NCBI GenBank assembly: GCA_003245715.1
Contig: QKCJ01000049.1
Location: 1 to 64,000, forward strand
Direction: 5' to 3'
DNA length: 64,000 nucleotides
Origin: a bacterium
Lineage (GTDB): Bacteria > Planctomycetota > SZUA-567
Numbering within the stretch: the stretch's first letter is position 1; every line of letters begins with the position of its first letter. Below the pieces are notes generated by a model. The model was given only the letters and a program-made list of their open reading frames with translations. It ran no database searches and had not been told where the DNA came from. Of this stretch, positions 33,668 through 43,800 are shown piece by piece. Position numbers and translations under genes: made by a program.

Positions 33668-35101
33668 GTGAGTGTCTTTACGCAAAAACTTCAGGAGCTT
33701 CCCAATGTCCTGCCTGGCCGTCTGGCTGGCAGGGTTAAGCGTGTTGTGGGTTTGCTTGTCGAGGTTACGCCATTGTCGTTGCCGGTTGGCAGTGTCTGTG
33801 CGATTCATTCGCGCCTTTCACGTCAGGCGGTTGAGGCTGAGGTTGTTGGCTTTCGTGAAGACGCGTCGCTGCTGATGGCTCTTGGCGAGATGCGCGGGGT
33901 TGGGCCGGGGGACATGGTTGAGAGTGTCAATACCCAGCAGATTGTGGCTGTGGGGCCGCATCTGCTTGGCCGGGTGCTGAACGGTATGGGGCAACCTATT
34001 GACGGTAAAGGCCCTTTATATGCGACCGAGACCAGGGCTGTTTATGCTGATCCGCCAGACCCGGTAATGCGTCCGCGAATTAAAGATCCGCTGCCGACGG
34101 GAATACGTGCCATTGACGGTTTTATGACTATCGGTACAGGCCAGCGTATCGGGATTTTTGCCGGTACCGGTGTTGGTAAGTCAACGCTGATGGGGATGAT
34201 TACCCGCTTTAGCGCGGCGGAGATTTCGGTTATTGCTCTGGTTGGTGAACGTGGGCGAGAAGTGCGTGAATTTATTGAGCGTGAGCTTGGGCCTGAGGGT
34301 ATGAAGAAGAGTGTGGTTGTCGTTGCCACCAGTGACCAGCCTGCCCCGGTGCGTGTGCGCTGCCCGTTTGTGGCTACGGCGATTGCCGAGTATTTCCGCG
34401 ATCAGGGAAATGATGTGGCGCTGCTGATGGACTCGGTAACGCGTATGGCTATGGCGCAGCGTGATATCGGTTCATCTATCGGTGAGGTTCCGTCTGCGGG
34501 TAAGGGTTATCCGGCGAGTGTCTTCAGTATGCTGCCGCGTCTGATGGAACGTTCTGGTAAAGCTGAAAAAGGCTCGATTACCGGTCTGTATACCGTGCTG
34601 GTTGAGGGTGACGACCTTAACGACCCGATCGGTGACGCCTCGCGTGGTATTCTGGACGGACATATTGTACTCGATCGTTCAATTGCCGAAAAAGGGCATT
34701 ACCCGGCGATTAATTTCCTGGCGAGTTTGTCGCGTCTTCAGTCTGAGATTATGCCTAAGGACTTTATGGCTGCAGCGCGGCAATTGCGTGGTGCGGCGGC
34801 GGTCTTCGGCGAGAATGAGGACATGATAAATATCGGCGCGTACTCATCTGGTACAAACCAGAAAATTGATCAGGCGATCAATATTATGCCGCAGTTAAAT
34901 GAATTTCTGCAGCAGGGAATGGATGAGAAGGCGGACTTTCAGAAAAGTATCGCCCAGATTAAGGAGCTTGCCGATCAGCACGGTCGTACGGTTACGCCAA
35001 GACGCGCTCCGCCGCAAACAGCTCCGCAGCAGCAACAGCGCGTTGCACCGCAACAGCAGCAGCAACAGAGGCGTCCGGCACCGACCAGGCGAGCGAGATA
35101 A
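33668..35101 (+). CDS. fliI: Flagellum-specific export ATPase FliI
   Basis: 477 aa. The ATPase of the flagellar type III export apparatus. Walker A is at 166-173 (GTGVGKST), Walker B in DVALLMDSVTRMAMAQRDI, and the arginine-rich VRVRCPF region is present. Starts with GTG, supported by GGAGG 7 bp upstream. It has a Gln/Arg/Pro-rich C-terminal tail of about 30 residues (two runs of 4-6 Gln) not usual for FliI. It lies 2 bp after fliH, so the two are likely translationally coupled. Confidence 0.96.
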   Translation: MSVFTQKLQELPNVLPGRLAGRVKRVVGLLVEVTPLSLPVGSVCAIHSRLSRQAVEAEVVGFREDASLLMALGEMRGVGPGDMVESVNTQQIVAVGPHLLGRVLNGMGQPIDGKGPLYATETRAVYADPPDPVMRPRIKDPLPTGIRAIDGFMTIGTGQRIGIFAGTGVGKSTLMGMITRFSAAEISVIALVGERGREVREFIERELGPEGMKKSVVVVATSDQPAPVRVRCPFVATAIAEYFRDQGNDVALLMDSVTRMAMAQRDIGSSIGEVPSAGKGYPASVFSMLPRLMERSGKAEKGSITGLYTVLVEGDDLNDPIGDASRGILDGHIVLDRSIAEKGHYPAINFLASLSRLQSEIMPKDFMAAARQLRGAAAVFGENEDMINIGAYSSGTNQKIDQAINIMPQLNEFLQQGMDEKADFQKSIAQIKELADQHGRTVTPRRAPPQTAPQQQQRVAPQQQQQQRRPAPTRRAR

Positions 35102-35175
35102 ATTTGCAGAATAATCCGGCGGTTGCTAAAATGATTTTATAAAATTGCCGGGGATATTTTTTAAGGTTTGACTTG

Positions 35176-35679
35176 ATGGCCAAGAAATTCAGCTTTAAAC
35201 TTGAGTCTGTCCTGCGCTACCGCCAGATGCTGGAGGAGGGCAAGAAGCGTGAATTTGCCCTGGCCAATATGGAGGTCGAGGAGCAGAAACGGAAGGCTGA
35301 GGAACTGGCTGAGCAACGCCATTCGCTGCAGGACGAACTGCGTGAGATGAACTCGGGCGGGGAGATTCCCTTCAATCAGATGCTTGATACGATCAAATAT
35401 ATCAGCGGACTTGATATGGGGATAATGTCAGCCAGACGTGAAGAGGAGCGCCTGCGCCAGCAGATGGAGGGGAAGCGTCTGGCCTTTATCGAAGCGCAGC
35501 GTGATAAGAAGGCAATTGAGATCCTTAAGGAAAAGAAGGTCGACGAGTATAACGCGGAGTTTGAACACGAACGGCAGCTTGTCCTTGATGAACTGTCTTT
35601 GCGGATGCTCCATAAAAAGAAGACGGAAGAACAGGTTCTTAAGGCGTATAAAGTGAAAAAGGAAATGATTGATGGCTAG
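35176..35679 (+). CDS. fliJ: Flagellar export protein FliJ
   Basis: 167 aa, almost entirely alpha-helical coiled coil. The typical N-terminus FSFKLESVLRYRQMLEEGKKREFA is present, plus charged heptads throughout, as in FliJ, the central stalk of the FliI ATPase ring. Position directly after fliI confirms the call. Start at 35176 (a TTG one codon upstream also opens the frame). Its end overlaps the next gene by 8 bp. Confidence 0.88.
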   Translation: MAKKFSFKLESVLRYRQMLEEGKKREFALANMEVEEQKRKAEELAEQRHSLQDELREMNSGGEIPFNQMLDTIKYISGLDMGIMSARREEERLRQQMEGKRLAFIEAQRDKKAIEILKEKKVDEYNAEFEHERQLVLDELSLRMLHKKKTEEQVLKAYKVKKEMIDG

Positions 35680-36535
35680 AAAGAAAGGTGGTTTTCTTAA
35701 CAGCTTTTTCTACATACTTATGAGCGTGATGGCGCTTAACTTTATCGTATTGAGCTTCGGGCTTTTCCTGCTGCACCAGCTTGGCTACTACAGCATGACT
35801 GATCTGAAGAATATGGCCTATGTCCTTGTCGGTAATCGCCAGTATGTCCTGAGCAAGGAACAGATACTTGAGTATAATAATCTCAAGAAGGAGAAAGAAG
35901 AGCTTCTCAAGGATATCGGCCGTAAGGACGGGTCGTTTGAAACGCGTAATAAGTCGGCCAGCGCACTTGATGATATGGTCAAGCAGCTTGAGGAGAGAAT
36001 CCGCGCGCTCAAGGAGCTGCGCGTACAGCATGAAGTCCGGCTCAAGGATCTGCGCAATAATATCGAGCAGCTCAAGGGTGAGTATATCAAGGAACGCAAA
36101 GCCCTTGATGACTGGAAGAATGAGAATACCAAGAATGAACTTTCAAAACGCTATGAAACGATGCAGAAGACGCTAAGGGCGATGGATCCTGAGATTATTG
36201 CCAACCTGTTTCTTGGAAATATGACCCAGTCAGACGGGCCGGAGGAGAATGCCAGAATTATCCGAAAGTATCTAACGCCTGATATTACTGCGGAAGTTAT
36301 GGCGGTTTTGCCAGAGAAAGATATGCGGAAGATTGTGCCGCTTATTGAGAACAAATATGCCGAAATGAGTCCGGAGGCGGTGGTGAAAGCCTGGACAACC
36401 CCCGGTACAGACGATTTCAAAACACCAGATCAAATGGCGCAGTATATGCGTAACATGACTGTAACTCAAGCATTTACAATTTTTACACTCCTCGATGCAA
36501 AAAATAGGGCAGAACTGGTACGACTTTTGAAGTAG
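35672..36535 (+). CDS. MotE-like flagellar chaperone/stator-associated protein
   Basis: 287 aa. A membrane span at about 14-37 is followed by a long coiled coil (about 65-165) and a C-terminal MgtE-N-like domain (about 170-285: AMDPEIIANLFLGNM, LTPDITAEVMAVLPEKDMRKIVPLIENKYAEM). This order is that of MotE, a periplasmic protein that stabilises stator parts in alphaproteobacteria, and of the uncharacterised proteins often found between fliJ and fliK elsewhere. The role is inferred from domain order and place. Overlaps fliJ by 8 bp. Confidence 0.75.
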   Translation: MARKKGGFLNSFFYILMSVMALNFIVLSFGLFLLHQLGYYSMTDLKNMAYVLVGNRQYVLSKEQILEYNNLKKEKEELLKDIGRKDGSFETRNKSASALDDMVKQLEERIRALKELRVQHEVRLKDLRNNIEQLKGEYIKERKALDDWKNENTKNELSKRYETMQKTLRAMDPEIIANLFLGNMTQSDGPEENARIIRKYLTPDITAEVMAVLPEKDMRKIVPLIENKYAEMSPEAVVKAWTTPGTDDFKTPDQMAQYMRNMTVTQAFTIFTLLDAKNRAELVRLLK

Positions 36536-36635
36536 CAAGCTGTTGATGAAACACCATATAGCAGCGGCTACTCCGAATGGAAGCGGAAATGCCCCAACCT
36601 ACCGACATGGAAGTCTCGGAAAAAATGACCTCTTA

Positions 36636-37412
36636 ATGAGGAAATGGGTCTCTGTACTCATTACGGTTTTTGCACTCTTTTTCTTTGCTCAGTCATGGCT
36701 GATGGCTGCTGAGTCAGAGAGGGTTGAGATCGGTGAAATTTCGGCATTTGTCGGTGATTGCAAGGTCGATCACGCAACAGCCGGAATTGGAGCCGGAATG
36801 CAGACTGGAGCGCCGATTTATGTGGGAGATATCATCAAAACCGGTCAGGATGGAAGTATTGAACTGGTCTTTGGGGTAAATAACCGTCTGCGGCTTAGTG
36901 CTAATACAGAAATACGTATCAGTAACCTTGAGGTTAGCAAGAAAGAGCATGATGGTTATACCCGGGTAACATCAATGATTGAGATTTTGCTGCGGTTTGG
37001 CGAGATGCGGGTGCGGGTCAGGGAAAATCTGGTTACGCCCGCGCCGATAAAAGTAATCGCTGCCAATACTCAGGTTGTTCTTCCGCGTTCGGATCTTATT
37101 ATACGCAGGCCAAGGTTTGATGCGGGTGACAACCGGGAAATTGAGGCGGTGCTTGCATGGGGCAGGGCGGTATTCAATGCCAAGATAGCGGGCGAAAGTA
37201 ATTGGAATAAAGAGGCTGATAATAATGTTGTTGCTCCGGGTGAGTGTCGTGTTCCGGTTGAACCTCCGGCTGATTATCTCTTCAAGTGGCAGAAAATAAA
37301 CGAAGAGAGTAAGGCGATGGATGAGGTTAAAAAACTGCCCTTTAGTGTTGATGAATTAAAAGGTGCACCGAAAGATACTCCGGTTGTTTCACCGGAAATG
37401 CAGGGTGCGTGA
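36636..37412 (+). CDS. Exported FecR-domain protein inside the flagellar locus
   Basis: 258 aa. A signal peptide or N-terminal anchor (about 3-24, WLMAA) is followed by a FecR-type domain: ISAFVGDCKV...APIYVGDIIKTGQDGSIELVFGVNNRLRLSANTEIRI, then RFGEMRVRV. A C-terminal region of about 100 residues is not recognised. FecR domains of this sort occur in periplasmic structural or peptidoglycan-associated proteins as well as in sigma-factor regulators; no partner sigma gene is adjacent. I know of no FecR protein as a standard flagellar part. It sits between the motE-like gene and fliK on the same strand with 27 bp to fliK. The frame is open from an ATG at 36546, but the signal peptide argues for 36636. 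Confidence 0.7.
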   Translation: MRKWVSVLITVFALFFFAQSWLMAAESERVEIGEISAFVGDCKVDHATAGIGAGMQTGAPIYVGDIIKTGQDGSIELVFGVNNRLRLSANTEIRISNLEVSKKEHDGYTRVTSMIEILLRFGEMRVRVRENLVTPAPIKVIAANTQVVLPRSDLIIRRPRFDAGDNREIEAVLAWGRAVFNAKIAGESNWNKEADNNVVAPGECRVPVEPPADYLFKWQKINEESKAMDEVKKLPFSVDELKGAPKDTPVVSPEMQGA

Positions 37413-37445
37413 GATAAAAACAGAAACCTTTGACAGGGGATGATT

Positions 37446-39503
37446 ATGGATATAGCAGCTATGGTTTCGGCGAAGCCTGCAGACACTGCTTCAGCCCAGA
37501 CAAGTGGCTCTACTGATAAAAGCGGTGCGGAGCTTGGCGGCTTTATTAATACTCTTGTTGAGGCTGTCCGTAAAGTAAAGAGCGATAACAGTGATAATCG
37601 CAATAACAGTTCGGCTTCGGTCAATGCTGCCGGCGATAAAAAAGTGGCTGCTCCTGATGAGGATGTTACTCTTGATGATATGGATGCGGCGATGGCTGCA
37701 CTTCCTTATATGCAGTCCCTTGGGCTTGAGGATCGTGAGGCGCTGGAGCGTATTTCTGTGCTTGTTGCTAACGGCACGATCGACAGTGAGTTGTTGTCTG
37801 AGCTTGGTTCTGAGGGGCTGGACCAACTTGCACAGTGGGTGCTTGAGGGGGCGGGTGGCCTTTTTGACGAGTTTGATCCTTCACAGGTTGCAGTAGATAA
37901 TGCCGCGCAGGTAGGTGACAGCGAGATCCCTGATTTTGGGCTCAAGCAGGCTGCACAGGCGATTGTCGAGCTTGAAAACTTGCGTGATAAAATTGCCGGT
38001 GTTGAAATTGACAGTGACAAGCTTCCTGAAATTCTTTCGCAGATGACAGGACTTTCTGAAGATCTTGATGTTGCTGAGATTGATAACATCGCCCAGCAGA
38101 TTACCGCAGGTCTGACTGAGTTGGCAGGAGAAGCCGGGCTTGATGCCGATCAGATGAGCCTGCGTGATATTGTTAAGAGTATCCCGGAAACAGATCTGCG
38201 TGATTTGATGGATAAGGCGCTGGCCTCGGAAGGCGCAAGCCAGAAGCTTCCTGAGATGCCTGAAACGGTTTTGAAATCCCTCTGTATTGATGTTATTAGT
38301 GTTGATAATAAAGAAGTGGATGCGGCTGATATCAAGTTGTCACTTCTTGATGCGCTTGATAATAACCAGGCTTTGCGCGAAGAGTTGCTGCGTCAGGTAA
38401 CCCAGGCTGCAACTGAGGGTGAAATCCAGCAGAGCTTTAATCGTGATGCGCTTGAGAAGGCGGTTGAAAATCTGATGAACCAGCAGGACTTTGACCAGAA
38501 AGTTCTTAAGGATATTGACGGTTTTGATCTGGAGAATACAGCGTTTGCGGGTCTGGATTCAGCCGGGATTGTGGAACTCGCAGACGAAGAAATTGCCACT
38601 GCGTTAAATAAAAATACTGAGGTTGCCAGTGTTGAACAGTTGACTGAAATTGTTGAGGATGTGGAAGTCGTTGAAGTTGCTGCACCTCAGGTTGGCGAAA
38701 CGGTAAAGGTTCAGAATGACTCACAGAATCAGAACCAGCCACAGATAACAGATATCGCTGCTGACATTGAGGGTGAATTAAGCACCTTGACTGCAGGTAA
38801 TAACACAGGTACTGGTGGCGAAGGCCAGAGCGGAGGCATGAACCAGAACGCAAACTCTTCGGTGATGGCGGCAGCTAATAGCCTGAATGGTGATAATCAG
38901 TCGGCTGAATCTGAGCTTGAGGGTATTGATGCGTTGACAGGTAAGGAGTTTGTGCTTCCAGAGGCGTCTGATGACAGTGCTGCCGGGGTCAAGGACGCGG
39001 CAACTGTAAGTAAGGAAAGTTCTTTCCCGTCTGAATCAAATATCAAGTATTCAGATATGGCGGAAAACATACAGAAACTTGAGAAAATGCTTAAGGTTTC
39101 ATCAGGCAGCAACCTCAAGAATATCACCCTGCAGCTTACACCGGATGAACTTGGAAAAATAACAATCAATGTCGAGTATAAAGACGGACAGGTTTATACA
39201 ACAATCAAGACCGAGAATGAAACTGCCCGCGATTTGCTTTTGAGCGGTTCAGAGCAGCTTAAGAAAAACCTTGAAGCAAGTGGGGTGAAGATAGAGACCT
39301 TTGAGGTGAATGTGGAACGGGACGGTTACGACGACGGTAAAGAACGTAATCAGGAAAGCTGGAACGCAGCACAGCAGGAGCGGAACAAGAATAAGAAAAA
39401 TTCTGCTGGCGGGGTTGACGGTGTTGAGGCACAGGAGAATCCGGATGATATCAGTGAAGAGAAACTTGGTATTGTCGATGGTTCGGTAAACCTGATAGCG
39501 TAG
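37446..39503 (+). CDS. fliK: Flagellar hook-length control protein FliK
   Basis: 685 aa, long for FliK (usually 350-500). Most of the protein is acidic, Asp/Gln/Asn/Ala-rich and poorly conserved, as expected for a molecular ruler. The C-terminal Flg_hook domain (about 540-620: NITLQLTPDELGKITINVEY, TIKTENETARDLLLSGSEQLKKNLEASG) is clear and binds FlhB to switch export from hook to filament subunits. The extra ruler length fits the oversized hook protein encoded nearby. The ATG at 37446 is preferred because ACAGGGG lies about 7 bp upstream; the ATG at 37440 is too close. Confidence 0.9.
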   Translation: MDIAAMVSAKPADTASAQTSGSTDKSGAELGGFINTLVEAVRKVKSDNSDNRNNSSASVNAAGDKKVAAPDEDVTLDDMDAAMAALPYMQSLGLEDREALERISVLVANGTIDSELLSELGSEGLDQLAQWVLEGAGGLFDEFDPSQVAVDNAAQVGDSEIPDFGLKQAAQAIVELENLRDKIAGVEIDSDKLPEILSQMTGLSEDLDVAEIDNIAQQITAGLTELAGEAGLDADQMSLRDIVKSIPETDLRDLMDKALASEGASQKLPEMPETVLKSLCIDVISVDNKEVDAADIKLSLLDALDNNQALREELLRQVTQAATEGEIQQSFNRDALEKAVENLMNQQDFDQKVLKDIDGFDLENTAFAGLDSAGIVELADEEIATALNKNTEVASVEQLTEIVEDVEVVEVAAPQVGETVKVQNDSQNQNQPQITDIAADIEGELSTLTAGNNTGTGGEGQSGGMNQNANSSVMAAANSLNGDNQSAESELEGIDALTGKEFVLPEASDDSAAGVKDAATVSKESSFPSESNIKYSDMAENIQKLEKMLKVSSGSNLKNITLQLTPDELGKITINVEYKDGQVYTTIKTENETARDLLLSGSEQLKKNLEASGVKIETFEVNVERDGYDDGKERNQESWNAAQQERNKNKKNSAGGVDGVEAQENPDDISEEKLGIVDGSVNLIA

Positions 39504-39533
39504 CGTGGTTGTAGCTTAATTTGGAGAAATAAA

Positions 39534-40796
39534 ATGTCAGCAACAAGTCTGTTAGACGGTATTAATTACAACGAAAACCTCTACCTGAGCAGTACCGACG
39601 AGGCGAAAGAGGCTAGTAAGTATACAGCATCTGATGAGGCTGAAAATGTAAGTCATGATGAATTTCTGCAGCTTCTGGTTACCCAGATGACCAATCAGGA
39701 TCCGCTCCAGCCGATGCAGGATACTGAGATGATGGCACAGTTTGCCCAGCTGCAGCAGCTTGATAACCAGAAGGCCATGACTGAGTCTATCGTGCAGATG
39801 CGTGAGGATTATGCAATTCAGGGAGCGTCAAACCTGATCGGTAAAGAGATCACCGTCACCAGCGACAGCGGCGCAACAACCAGCGGGCTGGCTGTTCGTA
39901 CCCTCTATCAGGACGGCGTGGTCAAGCTTGAACTTGAAGACGGTTCGATTGTTAATTACCGCGATATTACAGAAGTTGAAGACGTTCAGACAGGCCCAGA
40001 TATTCAGGAAGCATCGGCTCTGATGCAGAAGTATGTGGTCGGAATAGACGCAGATGCCAAGATGCATGAAGGTATTGTCAAGAACATTACAACTAAGGGC
40101 GACCAGCTTTATGTTGAAACTTACGAAGGTGATATGATCCCGGTTTCAGGTATTGCCCAGGTTCGTGAACTGACGGCAAATGAGTCTTCAGAGCTGCAGA
40201 ACGTACTGCTCCTGATTAATCAGTATGTTGAAGCGCCGGTCTATGATGAAGACGGAAATGAAGATGGATTGAAGTCTGGTATAGTCAAGGACGTCTACAG
40301 AAAAGACGGACAGTACTGGGTTGAAACCTGGGGCGGCGAGGGAATCTATATTAATGATATTGAGAGCAATCAGTATCTTACTACCGCCCAGATGGAAAGC
40401 ATGGAGAGCTGCAAGAACTATGTGGACCGTTTTGTCAAGGCAAATGACGGCAAGGCTGCGGGTATTGTTGAAGGCTTCTTCTTTAGGGATGGAAATTTCT
40501 ATCTCTATACACACCGTGGCGAAGCGATTGATGTGGATGACGTTTACCTGACACGTAATGCGACTTCAAGTGATTACGAAGATTACGGAAGCACTGACGG
40601 AATGACTGAACTGCAGATTCTTAATCTTGAGAATTCAATTGAAGATCAGCTCGGTAAAGAGTATTCAGGCTTCGATGTTAATGGAAATGAAGTCTCCGGG
40701 GTTGTTGAAAGTATCTACTACAGAAACGGACTTATTCTCTTTGGTATCAAAGGCGGCGGCGAGGTTGTATCTCCGGCTTCACTGCTTGGGGCTTAA
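39534..40796 (+). CDS. flgD: Hook-capping protein FlgD with five tandem tudor-like modules
   Basis: 420 aa, against 220-240 usually. The N-terminal FlgD domain is intact (FLQLLVTQMTNQDPLQPMQDTEMMAQFAQLQQLDN, about 44-78). A normal FlgD then has one tudor-like module beginning LIGKEVxxxxxxG. Here the first (about 101-148) is followed by four more, at about 167-209, 231-277, 299-339 and 372-418. Each has a G-I/V-V-x-x-[IVF]-x-x-x-[DG]-G-x-[FYL]-x-[VL] core and an acidic end, and they are separated by helical linkers. The cap is therefore enlarged, in step with the very long hook protein. It lies between fliK and flgE, the standard order. Confidence 0.92.
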   Translation: MSATSLLDGINYNENLYLSSTDEAKEASKYTASDEAENVSHDEFLQLLVTQMTNQDPLQPMQDTEMMAQFAQLQQLDNQKAMTESIVQMREDYAIQGASNLIGKEITVTSDSGATTSGLAVRTLYQDGVVKLELEDGSIVNYRDITEVEDVQTGPDIQEASALMQKYVVGIDADAKMHEGIVKNITTKGDQLYVETYEGDMIPVSGIAQVRELTANESSELQNVLLLINQYVEAPVYDEDGNEDGLKSGIVKDVYRKDGQYWVETWGGEGIYINDIESNQYLTTAQMESMESCKNYVDRFVKANDGKAAGIVEGFFFRDGNFYLYTHRGEAIDVDDVYLTRNATSSDYEDYGSTDGMTELQILNLENSIEDQLGKEYSGFDVNGNEVSGVVESIYYRNGLILFGIKGGGEVVSPASLLGA

Positions 40797-40870
40797 TTTA
40801 ATAAATAATATTTTTTGAATATTTTAGGTGCCGGAACTCAATAAATCCGGCTAGGTGAAAGGAGCCGATT

Positions 40871-43800
40871 ATGGGACTTAGTCAATCGCTTTATAGTGGT
40901 ATCAGCGGTCTGCAAACCCACCAACAGGCAATGGACAACATTGGTAATAACCTTGCCAACGTCAATACTGTTGCCTTTAAGAAGGGTGTTTTTCAGTTCA
41001 GAACTCTGTTGGAGCAGACCTTGCGCGGCGGTACAACTGCCGATCCGAATACCGGACGTGGATCAATTAACCCGCTGCAGATGGGGCTTGGTGCGCAGAC
41101 AGGAAGTATAATGAAAGACTTCTCTGACGGCTCTGTCGAAGTTACTGGTAACCAGCGCGATATGGCTCTTGAAGGTAACGGCTTCTTTGTGCTGCGTAAC
41201 GGCAATAATAATGTCTACACCCGTGACGGAACTTTTTACATCGGTTCTGATGGCAGCCTGCTCTACGGCAGCGGCCTTCAGGTTCAGGGTGTGATGGCAG
41301 AAAATGATGGAAGCATTCCGGAAGCCGGACAGATTGAGGATATTATTATCCCGATCGGTCAGACCGGTGCGGCAATTGAAACAACCGAAGCCAGCTTTAC
41401 CGGTAATTTGAACTCTAATGTTGAAGTGGCTGAAGGGCTAAAGCTTGCGGCTAACTCATCAGTAATCAATGCTAATGAAGCACTGCGTCAGTACCTGGGA
41501 GAGGTTCAGGATGCAAGAGCAAGCAGTGGTGTTGATGACAGCACTTGGAACGCTCTTGAAGGTAATGCCTATATTAATGGTGGTACAGTCTGGACATCAT
41601 CAGCCTTTGGTGTTATGAATGAAGAAACTGGAGCGATTGAACCGGCGATTCTTACCGGTGATAGCGCTGCACCGCTTGAAGACCTTTGGTATCTCTCAGG
41701 AAACACCTGGACTCAGCCATTTAAAAATATTGACAACCCGGCCCGCTTTACTGCCGTCGGCGATAGCTCATCAGCGCTTACCAACTGGAAGTTTGATGGT
41801 CCCGGTTACAAACTTGCCGATACACTGTATTATCATCTTGAAAGTGATGGACAGTCACCTGAGGGGTTTGTTCTTGAAGTCTATGACATACCTTACAGCG
41901 ATGTTGAAAATAACCTTACAAGCGGTACATGGACAGGCGCGCAGGCATATAGTCACCTTCTTGCCACATCGGCTGATGGCGCTACTGCCGGTAGTGTTGC
42001 TCCCTGGTCACTCTACACAGAATCTGGTGGTACGGCTGGTTTGACTTCTCTTACCTCAGGTAGCTGGTCGATCCCTGAAGGTAGCGATATTGTTAATCTT
42101 GTTACTACTGATGCAGGACGTATCTGGGCCCAGAATGAAGACCCGACACTGACCAGTTCCGTCGCTCGTGATGCTTTTGCGGGAACTCTGCGTTTTGGTA
42201 ATGATCTAAATTCAGGTAACGGAAGGCTTGACAGTTATACACCGTCAAATGTCGATCAGGAAATTACGATATCGTATCGTAAGGGAGGGCGAAAATACGA
42301 GACGACCTTTACGTATGATGATGAGAACGGCGCGCAGTCAAATTCTATTGAACATCTGATGCGCTTCCTCTGCGGAAATATCGACTCAACAGTCAATGCC
42401 GGTTCAATTGAAGCTATCCAGACAGCTCTTGAAATCCCGCCGATTGGTGGCGCTATGGGGACAATCCAGACCGCAGGTAAGGTTTCAAGTTCAATTGACG
42501 GCGGTGAATACGGTTATAACGTTCCGGCTGAAACCGCTGGCGCCTTTACCCGTTCAGGTATTACCTCGACAGTTCCATATGCCGGTTACTTTGAAGCAAC
42601 AGGTGATGATGCAACAAGTCTTGCCGACTGGACTATGGATGAATCTGGCTGGGCGGTTAAGAGCAAGTGGTACTACGAAGTTGAAGCTTTTGAAGCCACT
42701 ACCGGTTCTGGCAATTATGAATACGCGATTAATGTTTATTCTGACTCAGCCCACACCAATCCGGTTTCGACTTCAGGTAAAATGCTTGGTGTTGGTGATG
42801 CTGAAATGCGCCGCAGTATCAACCTCAACACTACAGCTTTCCCCGACAATACTTACGAATACGAAGTAACAACCACAGGCGGTTCATGGTATACAATTAA
42901 TATTTATGACCGCGACACCAATACCGTTGTTGGAACAGCCACGGCAACTGAAGGTTCAACCAACGTCTCAATCGGCCCGGGTGCCATTGGTACAATCAAC
43001 TTCGGTACAGATATGGAATCAGGTTCTGGCTACATCTATATGGCCAATATGCAGGCAAACCTCAGTACTGGTGGTGAGACTGTAAACCTTGCAACAACCA
43101 TTGAAGGTGTTCAGTATTCACAGAATAATGGTATCGGCGCTTATTCAGCGCTCTCCGCATTCGATGGTGACACTGCGCTTGGAACCTACTTCTCGGCAAC
43201 GGACGTCAATCCGAGTTATGGCTCGCTGAATACGAGCGGACCGTCACAGAACTACTCCATCGTAAGTAATCTCGGCGCGGAAAACGCAATTACCGATATC
43301 GTTATCGAGTACAACAACGTATCATACACCGATATGTGGTCACAGGATACCAAGTACAGTGAAGAGCAGGGTGGTTCTACAACAACCAATATCATCGTCT
43401 ATGACTCACTTGGTAACCCGAAGGAAATCACCATGACCATGTCTCTGGTTGAACGTGACAGCGACTTCTCAACCTACCGCTGGATTGCTGAGTCTGAAGA
43501 TGATACTGACGCAAAGTGGTATATTGACGACGCAAGTAAGGAAATCAAGACCAATGTCAATGTCGGTACAGGTACTATCCGCTTTGACTCAGACGGTAAC
43601 TACGTCAAGGGCGCAGAACTCTCAGAAACCCAGGGTATTGATATGACTCTGCGCGGTATGGGTGTGAGTGATCAGTTACGTATCATCCTGACTGAAGGTC
43701 TGTCACCCGACGCAACCCAGGATCTGGACTTCAGCTACCTGACTCAGGTCGCCTCTTCAAGTGACTTCAATCTCCGCGAGCAGGACGGTTCACCTCCCGG

